The notes under the pieces were generated by a model. It made no database searches, had not been told where the DNA came from, and worked only from the letters and a program-made list of their open reading frames with translations. From contig NZ_CP023396.1 in the NCBI RefSeq assembly GCF_008808095.1, positions 372,001-436,000 on the forward strand: a stretch of DNA of 64,000 bases. Direction: 5' to 3'. Positions 53,113-61,045 of the stretch are shown here, one piece after another; the first letter of the stretch is position 1, and each line of letters begins with the position of its first letter. Position numbers and translations under genes: made by a program. This DNA is from Pseudoalteromonas ruthenica (GTDB lineage: Bacteria > Pseudomonadota > Gammaproteobacteria > Enterobacterales > Alteromonadaceae).

Positions 53113-53557
53113 GCTGGCGCTGCTTTATAAACTTGAATCGGACAAAGAAGAAAAACTGCGTGCCGACTTTCTAGGCGCGCAACAGCACTGGCAGTCTCAT
53201 CAGCAAAAGCTCAATGGACTTAACCAGTTTCGCCAAGAGTATTTTGCACAACTGACGCAAAAGGCACAGGCCGGTCTATCCAGCGCTGGGTTTAGTCACT
53301 ACCAAAACTTCATCAGCAAAATAGACCAAGCCATTGAGCAGCAAACACAGGTGGTTGAAACTGCCCACAGAGTCACGGAGCAGCGCCAATCACAATGGCG
53401 TCAACAGCGGGTACGTACTGAAGCCGTAGCCAAGTTAATTGAAAAAGAAAAACTTAAGCAACAAGCGAAGTTAGCGAAAGCAGAGCAAAAAATGTTGGAT
53501 GAATTCGCTACCAATCAGTTTTATGCCCGACGGCGTTCAGGCGAAACTGGTATGTAA
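53105..53557 (+). CDS. fliJ: Flagellar export coiled-coil protein FliJ
   Basis: 150 residues, largely coiled coil: [82 protein letters not shown] and [34 protein letters not shown]. FliJ connects FliI to FlhA in the export engine. ATG overlaps fliI; last gene before fliK (72 bp). Confidence 0.93.
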   Translation: MAKLALLYKLESDKEEKLRADFLGAQQHWQSHQQKLNGLNQFRQEYFAQLTQKAQAGLSSAGFSHYQNFISKIDQAIEQQTQVVETAHRVTEQRQSQWRQQRVRTEAVAKLIEKEKLKQQAKLAKAEQKMLDEFATNQFYARRRSGETGM

Positions 53558-53591
53558 CTTGCTGTAATTTTCTAAAAGCTTAGTTAACCTT

Positions 53592-53611
53592 GCAAAGCGG
53601 CACTGCTTTGC
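53592..53611 (+). repeat. Perfect hairpin before fliK
   Basis: GCAAAGC (53592-53598) pairs with GCTTTGC (53605-53611) around GGCACT. It has no T-run and ends 18 bp before the first fliK ATG, close to the ribosome binding site (AGGGG 53621-53625). It may modulate translation or be an attenuator. Confidence 0.5.
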
Positions 53612-53629
53612 CACCTTTGAAGGGGTCAT

Positions 53630-55501
53630 ATGATGACACAGGTAGAATCAGTAATTGTCCTTCCCCAATCGGGACAGAGCCAAGATAAGAGTGCATCATC
53701 CACTTACGATTCTGGTGAGAAAGAGTTTGCGCAATTCTATTCTCAAGAGCAGCAACGCCAAGACCGTGTGAAGCGCTCCCCAGAGGATGAAAAGCAGGCC
53801 ATTGGCGGCTTTGTGGGTCAAAAAAGTGATTCAAAAGAGCCCCAAAAGAATGCTCAGGAAACCGAACAAAGCGTTGATAAATCAGCGGAAAAGGTTATCG
53901 AGCAAAGTAGAGATAAAGAACCATCAACAACCGTTTTGGATGGCGAGGGTGACGCAGCTGGTGGCGCTGAGCCGCTTAGTAATACGGCGCGGCCTAGCGA
54001 AGAGGTGGCGCAGACCACTCCCATAGCTGCTAGTGAAGATGACTTTTATCAGCAACTTTTTGCGCAATTGTCGATGAGCACAGAGCTCTCTGCGGTTGCC
54101 AAAGAAGTGGGCAGTGCTCTTAATGGTACCGGGTTCAGTGATGATATTGATGTCGACTTTATTGCTAAGTTACCAATCGAGCTTAAACAATCGCTTGCCC
54201 GTTTAACGCCAGCACAGCGCAGTGAGTTGAGTGTGCAACTGCAGCAAATGGCCTCGGCAGCGGGGATAGACGCAAAAGCGTTGGCTAGCATAGAGACACA
54301 ACTGAATCAGTTAGTGGCCACCCCAGGGCAATCTGGCCTGAGCGATGCTGAACGCATTGCCGCGCAAGCCAAAGAGTTATCCATGGCAAAAGCCAGTGAA
54401 CAGGTTCAGCGTCCAGCCGAGAGTGTAGCAGCACGCAGTGCTGAGGATGCCAGCAAACTAAACAATTCAACTAAGGTTGCCAGTGACGTTCAGCAAGAAC
54501 TGAATAAAGTACTCGCTGATGGCAAAACCCTTGGTGCAGAGGCTGCAAAGTCTGATGCAAAAAATAGTACCGCGAGCGCGGCGCCAGGGTCATTAAACCC
54601 AGAGCAACAGCAACGCCAATCCCAAACCCAGCATATATTGGCAGCAGCAAAAGTTGAAGCGGACCAAGGCGGACCCAGTGTCAGCAAAACGACCCAAGCA
54701 GCAGTTAATCCAATGTTGAGCGATGCACAAATGAAAGCGGCTCAGCCACAAGGGGATAAGCAAACTAATCTATCAGCGAGTAAATTCAGCGCCGAGCCTA
54801 TGATTGAGTCAGGGGATAAGGCGGTTTCGCCAAGTAAAGGCACGCAAGGGGAGAACGCTCAGCCTTCAGCCAATGCTTTGAGCGCTCAGTCTAAAGTGAC
54901 TCAGCTTGCCAGTGCCTTAGTGGCACACGCGCAAGGCAATACCGAGCTCAGCAGTGCAATTGAGGCGGACCTTGCACATTGGCAACAGGTGCAACAAGCC
55001 GCCATGCAAAGTACGCAGAACACCCAAGCTCAAGGGCAAACTCAGCGTATGGCGCTGGATCCTGCACTGCTGCAAGCAATTAATATCACTAAAAACGACG
55101 CCGCGCAGCAAATACAGCAGCGCGTGAATATGATGCTTAACCTCAATAACCAAGAAGCCGAAATCCGTCTTGATCCACCGGAGCTAGGAAGTATGCAAGT
55201 GCGGGTACGCAGTGAGGGAGAACAAGCACATGTTAATTTTGTAGTGCAAAATCAACAAGCTAAAGAAGCGCTAGAGCAGGCGATGCCGCGATTAAGAGAT
55301 CTACTAGCGCAGCAGGGGTTATCTTTGGGTGATACCAACGTCGAGCAGCAAAATCAGCAAAGTGCGCAGCACGATGGTGAACAAGGTCAAGGCAGCGAGC
55401 ATGGCCCATTGACAGAGCAAGCAAGCAATGATGAAAACCATGGCTTAGAGCAACAGCAGAAAAACGCGCCAATGGAACAAGGAATTGATTTCTATGCGTA
55501 A
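53630..55501 (+). CDS. fliK: Hook-length control protein FliK
   Basis: 623 residues from ATG 53630 (ATG 53633 is in frame). The long Ser/Gln/Ala-rich, low-complexity N-terminal region is typical of FliK rulers. The conserved C-terminal switch domain is clear at ~ residues 475-570 (QQIQQRVNMMLNLNNQEAEIRLDPPELGSMQVRVRSEGEQAHVNFVVQNQQAKEALEQAMPRLRDLLAQQGLSLGDTNV). FliK measures the hook and switches export from hook to filament subunits via FlhB. Start uncertain by one codon. Confidence 0.93.
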   Translation: MMTQVESVIVLPQSGQSQDKSASSTYDSGEKEFAQFYSQEQQRQDRVKRSPEDEKQAIGGFVGQKSDSKEPQKNAQETEQSVDKSAEKVIEQSRDKEPSTTVLDGEGDAAGGAEPLSNTARPSEEVAQTTPIAASEDDFYQQLFAQLSMSTELSAVAKEVGSALNGTGFSDDIDVDFIAKLPIELKQSLARLTPAQRSELSVQLQQMASAAGIDAKALASIETQLNQLVATPGQSGLSDAERIAAQAKELSMAKASEQVQRPAESVAARSAEDASKLNNSTKVASDVQQELNKVLADGKTLGAEAAKSDAKNSTASAAPGSLNPEQQQRQSQTQHILAAAKVEADQGGPSVSKTTQAAVNPMLSDAQMKAAQPQGDKQTNLSASKFSAEPMIESGDKAVSPSKGTQGENAQPSANALSAQSKVTQLASALVAHAQGNTELSSAIEADLAHWQQVQQAAMQSTQNTQAQGQTQRMALDPALLQAINITKNDAAQQIQQRVNMMLNLNNQEAEIRLDPPELGSMQVRVRSEGEQAHVNFVVQNQQAKEALEQAMPRLRDLLAQQGLSLGDTNVEQQNQQSAQHDGEQGQGSEHGPLTEQASNDENHGLEQQQKNAPMEQGIDFYA

Positions 55502-55547
55502 TAACTATTGCTATTATACAGTTAAGTGATTCTATTCGAGGCAACCT

Positions 55548-56081
55548 ATGGCCGATGATAAGCAAACCGACCTGCAAATAGAAGAAGGCGGCGGCTCAAA
55601 GAAAAAACTGATTATAATCATTGCTGTTGTAGTGCTATTAGTCGGTGGTGGTGCAGGCTATTTCCTGTTTGCTGGGGGCGACGACCCGGCGCCTGCTACA
55701 CTGGAACAAGAGCAAGGCGGTGCATCAGAGCAAGGTGGTGCAGCACCGAGTGCACAGCTTGGCAGTGCATTGTATGTGGGCATGCCTCGTCCTTTCGTAT
55801 TCAATGTACCGGGCGCTGCACGTGACCGCATAGTACAAATTAAAGTACAGCTATTAGTGCGTGGCGAAGGGAACGAAGAGGCCGCTAAAAAGCATATTCC
55901 ACTTATTGAAGGCACATTATTAAGTGTGTTCGCCGGTACCAATGCCGATGAGCTAAGCACTGCAGCAGGTAAAGAATCTTTGCGTGATGAAGCGCTTACG
56001 CAAGTACAACAAGCCCTCGAAGGCGTAGAGGGTTCGAAAGTCGTAGAGCGAGTGCTCTTTACCGGCTTTGTAATGCAGTAA
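55548..56081 (+). CDS. fliL: Motor protein FliL
   Basis: 177 residues. One N-terminal membrane anchor (KKLIIIIAVVVLLVGGGAGYFLFAGG) then a Gly/Gln/Ala-rich linker and the FliL periplasmic domain (YVGMPRPFVFNVPGAARDRIVQIKVQLLVRG, IEGTLLSVFAGTNADELSTAAGKESLRDEALTQVQQALEG). FliL stabilises stator function near the basal body. GAGG upstream of ATG. It is followed by fliM after 9 bp. Confidence 0.95.
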   Translation: MADDKQTDLQIEEGGGSKKKLIIIIAVVVLLVGGGAGYFLFAGGDDPAPATLEQEQGGASEQGGAAPSAQLGSALYVGMPRPFVFNVPGAARDRIVQIKVQLLVRGEGNEEAAKKHIPLIEGTLLSVFAGTNADELSTAAGKESLRDEALTQVQQALEGVEGSKVVERVLFTGFVMQ

Positions 56082-56090
56082 GGGGTAGAT

Positions 56091-57185
56091 GTGAGCGACT
56101 TATTATCTCAAGACGAAATTGACGCGCTACTGCACGGGGTAGACGATGTCGAAGAAGAGGATACCTCCGAGGGTGCCAGTGCCAGTGGCGAGAGCGCGCT
56201 GCAGTATGACTTTTCTTCACAAGATCGTATTGTCCGTGGGCGTATGCCAACGCTTGAGATTGTCAATGAGCGCTTTGCCCGACATATGCGCATCAGCTTA
56301 TTTAATATGATGCGTCGCACCGCTGAAGTGTCCATCAACGGCGTGCAAATGATTAAATTTGGTGAATATATTCACACCTTGTTTGTTCCCACCAGTTTGA
56401 ATATGGTGCGCTTTCGTCCGTTAAAAGGCACCGGTCTGATTACTATGGAAGCGCGGCTGGTATTTATATTGGTAGACAATTTCTTTGGCGGTGATGGTCG
56501 TTATCATGCCAAAATTGAAGGTCGTGAATTCACGCCTACCGAACGCCGTATTGTGCAGATGCTGCTGAAAATCATCTTTGAGGATTACAAAGAAGCGTGG
56601 GCTCCGGTCATGGATGTGTCGTTCGAGTATTTAGACTCGGAAGTAAACCCGGCGATGGCCAATATTGTCAGCCCCACTGAAGTGGTGGTGATCAGCTCGT
56701 TCCATATTGAGCTTGATGGTGGCGGTGGCGACTTCCATATTGCCCTGCCATATTCCATGTTGGAACCCATCCGTGAGCTGCTTGATGCCGGTGTACAGTC
56801 TGATACTGAAGACACTGATTTACGCTGGTCTAAAGCTCTGCGCGATGAAATCATGGATGTTGAAGTCGACTTATCGACACGGTTATTAGAGGTAGACTTG
56901 AGTCTTGAGCAGATTATGGAGCTCAAAGCTGGAGACATTATTCCAGTAGAAATGCCTGAGCATATCACTGTGTTTGTTGAGGACTTACCGACCTTCCGCG
57001 CGAAGATGGGCCGCTCTCGGGATATGGTGGCATTGCAAATTAGTGAAAAGATTAAACGCCCAGAATCGGTGAAGTCGGAACTTCATGTGTTTACGAAAGG
57101 CGGTAAGAAGCTCGACTCAGATGCTGAATTAGCCGAGCTTGAGGAAGATCTGCATTTAAGTGAAGGCGTAGATTTAGATTGGTAA
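56091..57185 (+). CDS. fliM: Motor switch protein FliM
   Basis: 364 residues. N-terminal CheY-P binding region (LLSQDEIDALLHGVDD), the central domain (QDRIVRGRMPTLEIVNERFARHMRISLFNMMRRTAEVSINGVQMIKFGEYI) and the C-terminal SpoA-like domain (LKAGDIIPVEMPEHITVFVEDLPTFRAKMGRSRDMVALQI). It forms the C ring with FliG and FliN and receives chemotaxis signals. GTG or ATG start resolved at 56091 by the MSDLLSQDEI start. Confidence 0.97.
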   Translation: MSDLLSQDEIDALLHGVDDVEEEDTSEGASASGESALQYDFSSQDRIVRGRMPTLEIVNERFARHMRISLFNMMRRTAEVSINGVQMIKFGEYIHTLFVPTSLNMVRFRPLKGTGLITMEARLVFILVDNFFGGDGRYHAKIEGREFTPTERRIVQMLLKIIFEDYKEAWAPVMDVSFEYLDSEVNPAMANIVSPTEVVVISSFHIELDGGGGDFHIALPYSMLEPIRELLDAGVQSDTEDTDLRWSKALRDEIMDVEVDLSTRLLEVDLSLEQIMELKAGDIIPVEMPEHITVFVEDLPTFRAKMGRSRDMVALQISEKIKRPESVKSELHVFTKGGKKLDSDAELAELEEDLHLSEGVDLDW

Positions 57186-57227
57186 AAAGGTGCGCACATG
57201 CGCGCCTAGCAACAGAGGTTGTATGTA

Positions 57228-57632
57228 ATGAGTGATGATCAAGATACCATGGATGAATGGGCCGCAGCCCTAGCCGAAGCCGAAGAAGGTGAACAAGGCG
57301 GTGGCGACGATGCCCAGGTTGCAGAGCTAGACGAGCTCTCCGAAGAGCGCGATGAGGTCACGCCAGAGGAAAAGCGTAAGCTGGATACCATTTTAGATAT
57401 TCCGGTGACCATTTCTATGGAAGTGGGCCGTTCTAAAATCAATATCCGAAATTTGCTACAGCTTAACCAAGGCTCAGTGGTTGAACTTGATCGCGTTGCT
57501 GGCGAGCCACTGGATGTATTAGTGAATGGCACCTTGATTGCGCACGGTGAAGTGGTGGTGGTGAACGATAAGTTTGGTATTCGCTTAACCGACGTGATTA
57601 GCCAAGTAGAGCGGATCAAAAAACTACGATGA
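57228..57632 (+). CDS. fliN: Motor switch protein FliN
   Basis: 134 residues from ATG 57228, with AGAGG about 10 bp upstream; a TTG at 57219 is in frame but adds only MYV. Acidic N-terminal part (DEWAAALAEAEEGEQGGGDDAQVAELDELSEERDEV) and SpoA domain (LDTILDIPVTISMEVGRSKINIRNLLQLNQGSVVELDRVAGEPLDVLVNGTLIAHGEVVVVNDKFGIRLTDV). It completes the C ring. The stop overlaps fliO (ATGA). Confidence 0.97.
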   Translation: MSDDQDTMDEWAAALAEAEEGEQGGGDDAQVAELDELSEERDEVTPEEKRKLDTILDIPVTISMEVGRSKINIRNLLQLNQGSVVELDRVAGEPLDVLVNGTLIAHGEVVVVNDKFGIRLTDVISQVERIKKLR

Positions 57633-58024
57633 GAGCATTGGCCTCGCTTTTTGCCCTCGTGGCACTTCCCGTTTATGCGCAAAATGGTGCCGCCCAGCCT
57701 GGCGCGGGGCTGAATCTCAATGTTATGTCTATGTTGTTGTCGCTGTTGTTGGTGGTCGGGACAATTATCGCATTAGCTTATATGCTTAAGCGTTTTAATC
57801 CGAATATGGCCAATAATGACGATTTTAAAGTTATACGCACTTTGCCACTGGGGACTAAAGAGCGGCTACTGGTGGTAGAAATCGATAATAAGCAACATTT
57901 ATTAGGCGTTACGCCAGGTGCCATCAATTACTTATATGAGCTGGAAACGCCGCTCAAAGAGCGCGAGATGGCGCCACTGGCAAAGCAACTCAGCCACATA
58001 CTCAATACTAAAAAAAAGACCTAA
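57629..58024 (+). CDS. fliO: Flagellar export assembly protein FliO
   Basis: 131 residues. Signal/anchor-like start ([18 protein letters not shown]), a membrane helix ([23 protein letters not shown]) and the FliO domain ([44 protein letters not shown]). FliO is an early assembly factor for the FliP core. It overlaps fliN by 4 bp and ends 4 bp before fliP. Confidence 0.9.
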   Translation: MRALASLFALVALPVYAQNGAAQPGAGLNLNVMSMLLSLLLVVGTIIALAYMLKRFNPNMANNDDFKVIRTLPLGTKERLLVVEIDNKQHLLGVTPGAINYLYELETPLKEREMAPLAKQLSHILNTKKKT

Positions 58025-58028
58025 GATA

Positions 58029-58772
58029 ATGAAATACTGGCTAATACTTCTTTTTGCTATGCTTTTAAGCCCGACTGCTTTTGCAGAGCAGGGGCTTCCC
58101 GCCGTGACCGTAACCACCAATGCCGACGGCACGCAGGATTACTCAGTCACCTTGCAAGTATTAGCGATTATGACGGCGCTCAGTTTTATCCCTGCCGCCG
58201 TTATTATGATGACCTCATTCACCCGTATTATTGTGGTGTTGGCGATATTGCGCCAAGCCATCGGCTTGCAACAAACCCCTTCGAACCAAGTGCTGCTGGG
58301 CATGTCTTTGTTTCTGAGTATTTTTATTATGGCACCGATATACAATCAGGTGCACGACCAAGCGATTCAGCCTTACCTAGACGAAGAAATGTCCTCTATG
58401 CAGGCGCTGGAAGCCGCTAAGCAGCCGATGAAGGCTTTTATGCTTTCACAAACACGGATAAAAGATTTAGAAACTTTTGCGCAAATAGCCGGTTATGAAA
58501 AACTAGACTCGCCTGCGGACACTCCTTTTATCGTGGTGATCCCCGCATTTGTCACCAGCGAATTGCAGACCGCGTTTATTATTGGCTTTATGTTTTTCAT
58601 TCCCTTCCTGATCGTTGATTTGGTCGTGGCCAGTGTCTTGATGGCCATGGGTATGATGATGCTCTCGCCAATGATTGTCTCCTTGCCCTTTAAAATTATG
58701 CTATTTGTTTTAGTGGATGGGTGGTCACTGGTAATGGGCACCTTGGCACGTAGCTTTGGGTTGGGAGTGTAA
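58029..58772 (+). CDS. fliP: Flagellar export gate protein FliP
   Basis: 247 residues from ATG 58029, which starts a signal peptide ([18 protein letters not shown]); the frame opens further upstream within fliO but those starts are not plausible. FliP signature: [53 protein letters not shown] and [62 protein letters not shown]. It forms the export channel core with FliQ and FliR. fliQ follows after 2 bp. Confidence 0.97.
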   Translation: MKYWLILLFAMLLSPTAFAEQGLPAVTVTTNADGTQDYSVTLQVLAIMTALSFIPAAVIMMTSFTRIIVVLAILRQAIGLQQTPSNQVLLGMSLFLSIFIMAPIYNQVHDQAIQPYLDEEMSSMQALEAAKQPMKAFMLSQTRIKDLETFAQIAGYEKLDSPADTPFIVVIPAFVTSELQTAFIIGFMFFIPFLIVDLVVASVLMAMGMMMLSPMIVSLPFKIMLFVLVDGWSLVMGTLARSFGLGV

Positions 58773-58774
58773 TA

Positions 58775-59044
58775 ATGGAGCCGGGCATTTTTGTCGATAT
58801 TCTCAGTGATGCTTTATTTTTGGTGATAAAGTTGGTGTCGGCGATCATTGTCCCTAGTTTGATTGTAGGTTTGATTGTTGCGGTATTCCAAGCGGCGACC
58901 TCAATCAATGAGCAAACCTTGAGCTTCTTACCTCGTTTGCTTGTCACCCTAAGTGCACTTATTATCGGTGGCCACTGGTTTACGCAGGAACTTATGGATT
59001 TCTTTAACCGCTTAGTGCTGTCGATACCTGAAATTGCGGGATAA
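58775..59044 (+). CDS. fliQ: Flagellar export gate protein FliQ
   Basis: 89 residues with two membrane helices (SDALFLVIKLVSAIIVPSLIVGLIVAVFQAATSINEQTLSFLPRLLVTLSALIIGGHWFTQELMDFF). It is the small subunit of the FliPQR channel. It starts 2 bp after fliP and is coupled to fliR. Confidence 0.95.
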   Translation: MEPGIFVDILSDALFLVIKLVSAIIVPSLIVGLIVAVFQAATSINEQTLSFLPRLLVTLSALIIGGHWFTQELMDFFNRLVLSIPEIAG

Positions 59045-59046
59045 CC

Positions 59047-59826
59047 ATGGAATACCCCTTTGCCGTCATTGTTCAGTGGCTAAGTGACTACTTACTTCCC
59101 TTAGTCCGTATACTGGCAATGTTGATGGTCATGGCAGGGATAGGGGCACGTAATGTCCCTTCGCGTATTAAGCTTGGCTTGGCCTTGGTGATTGCCTTTG
59201 TTGCGGTGCCGGTATTGCCTCCTACTCAGTTCACCAACCTGTTTTCGTTGGAAATGGTGTTTGTGGTGCTGCAACAGCTGCTCATTGGTGTGGCTATGGG
59301 CTTTGCCTCGCAGTTATTATTGAATACCTTCATTCTCGCCGGGCAAATCTTAGCAATGCAAACGGGCTTGGGTTTTGCCTCGGTGGTTGACCCCTCAAAT
59401 GGCCTAAGCGTGCCGGCGGTGGGGCAGTTCTATTTAATTCTTACCACCTTATTATTTTTTGTTTTTAACGGTCATTTGATGATGATCCAAATGATTGTAC
59501 ACAGCTTTATCGCGGTCCCTATCGACGGCACTTGGTGGGCGGTTGATCACTACTGGGATATCGTTACCTGGGGCGGGTGGATGTTTACCACCGCTTTGGT
59601 ATTGGCGTTGGCACCGCTGACTGCGATGTTGGTCATTAATTTATCTTTTGGCGTGATGACGCGAGCGGCACCGCAATTAAATATCTTTTCAATTGGTTTT
59701 CCCTTCACCCTAGTGGCGGGACTAACCATTATCTGGGCAACCTTAGGAAACTTCATGGCGCAGTTTGAGGCGCAGTGGTTACGCATGGTTGAGCTACTTT
59801 GCTCGATGGCAGGCTGTAGTCCTTAG
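59047..59826 (+). CDS. fliR: Flagellar export gate protein FliR
   Basis: 259 residues. Multiple membrane helices and the FliR pattern (PLVRILAMLMVMAGIGARNVPSRIKLGLALVIAFVAVPVLP, GMGFASQLLLNTFILAGQILAMQTGLGFASVVDPSNGLSVPAVGQFYLILTTLLFFVFNGHLMM, FGVMTRAAPQLNIFSIGFPFTL). It joins FliP and FliQ in the export channel. It starts 2 bp after fliQ. Confidence 0.96.
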   Translation: MEYPFAVIVQWLSDYLLPLVRILAMLMVMAGIGARNVPSRIKLGLALVIAFVAVPVLPPTQFTNLFSLEMVFVVLQQLLIGVAMGFASQLLLNTFILAGQILAMQTGLGFASVVDPSNGLSVPAVGQFYLILTTLLFFVFNGHLMMIQMIVHSFIAVPIDGTWWAVDHYWDIVTWGGWMFTTALVLALAPLTAMLVINLSFGVMTRAAPQLNIFSIGFPFTLVAGLTIIWATLGNFMAQFEAQWLRMVELLCSMAGCSP

Positions 59827-59834
59827 GAGTTGTT

Positions 59835-60965
59835 ATGGCAGAAGATTCAGGTCAAGAACGTACCGAAGAGCCCACGCCGAAAAAGCTACAAGAGGCGAAG
59901 AAAAAGGGCCAAATAGCACGCTCAAAAGAGTTGGGTACCACCTTTGTATTGATTATGTCGGCGGTTTCTTTGCTCATTTATGGCCCCGATATTGGTCGTG
60001 GTTTACACACAGTCATGAAGCGAATGCTATCGCTGAGTCGTAACGAAACTTATGACACCACCAAGATGTTTGCGGCATGGGGGGCGGTAGCGGATTCATT
60101 GCTCTATCCCATGAGCATGTTTGTACTGGTTATAGTTATCGCCGCGTTTATTGGTAATACCATGCTTGGCGGGTTTAACTTTTCATGGCAGGCGATGGCA
60201 CCCAAAGCCAGTAAAATGTCGCCGATGAAAGGGTTCAAACGTATACTTGGGCCGCAAGCAGCAGTTGAGCTGATAAAAGCGCTGCTCAAATTCGGGCTAG
60301 TTGCAGCGTGTGCGGTGTTTTTGATCAAAATGTATTTTTACGAAATTCTGCATTTGAGTATCGAAACGCCACCGAACAATATAGCTCACGCGTTGGAAAT
60401 TATTGCGTGGATGTTTCTAGCATTGAGTTGCACCATGATTGTTGTCTCGGCGGTGGACGTGCCTTATCAGGCGCACAACCACCATAAACAGTTGAAGATG
60501 ACCTTACAAGAAGTTAAAGACGAGTATAAAAACTCTGAAGGTGACCCGCAGATCAAAGCGCGTATTCGGCGAACCCAGCGGGAAATGTCACAACGTCGGC
60601 AAATGCAAGATGTGCCGGATGCTGATGTGGTGGTAACCAACCCGACACACTTCTCGGTAGCGATAAAATACGATACTGAAAAAGCCGGTGCGCCAATAGT
60701 ATTGGCTAAAGGGGCCGATGAAATGGCCTTACAAATTCGTAAAATAGCCAAGGGGAATGACGTCCCGCTGGTAGAATCTCCAGTGCTAACACGGGCGCTC
60801 TATCATACCACCGAAGTAGGCGAACAAATTCCCGAGCAGCTATTTACCGCTGTCGCGCAAGTGTTGGCCTATGTGTATCAGCTGAAACGCTTTGAAAAAG
60901 GACGCGGTCGTCGACCGTCTAAACTGGCAGACAAACTACCTATTCCTGATGAATTCAAGTATTAA
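59835..60965 (+). CDS. flhB: Flagellar export switch protein FlhB
   Basis: 376 residues. N-terminal EERTEEPTPKKLQEAKKKGQIARSKEL-like start and four membrane segments, then the cytosolic domain with the autocleavage site NPTH (VVVTNPTHFSVAIKYD) that makes the specificity switch. It changes export from rod/hook to filament proteins with FliK. It follows fliR after 8 bp; a gap of 80 bp with a sigma-54 site separates it from flhA. Confidence 0.97.
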   Translation: MAEDSGQERTEEPTPKKLQEAKKKGQIARSKELGTTFVLIMSAVSLLIYGPDIGRGLHTVMKRMLSLSRNETYDTTKMFAAWGAVADSLLYPMSMFVLVIVIAAFIGNTMLGGFNFSWQAMAPKASKMSPMKGFKRILGPQAAVELIKALLKFGLVAACAVFLIKMYFYEILHLSIETPPNNIAHALEIIAWMFLALSCTMIVVSAVDVPYQAHNHHKQLKMTLQEVKDEYKNSEGDPQIKARIRRTQREMSQRRQMQDVPDADVVVTNPTHFSVAIKYDTEKAGAPIVLAKGADEMALQIRKIAKGNDVPLVESPVLTRALYHTTEVGEQIPEQLFTAVAQVLAYVYQLKRFEKGRGRRPSKLADKLPIPDEFKY

Positions 60966-60992
60966 CCAACTGAAATATAAGATATAAAAAAC

Positions 60993-61008
60993 TGGCCTAC
61001 TCCTTGCT
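60993..61008 (+). promoter_or_regulatory. Sigma-54 promoter of flhA-flhF
   Basis: TGGCCTACTCCTTGCT has GG-N10-GC spacing and a consensus -12; the -24 differs from TGGCAC at two bases. It lies 37 bp before flhA, in an 80-bp gap after flhB. flhAFG operons are RpoN-dependent in Vibrio. Confidence 0.68.
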
Positions 61009-61045
61009 TTGATGACTGCAGTGTCAATTTATTGCTGTAGCATTT

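Noticed and set aside
57918..58028. Longer FliP from 57918
   Set aside because: The extension lies inside fliO in another frame and hides the signal peptide that begins at 58029.
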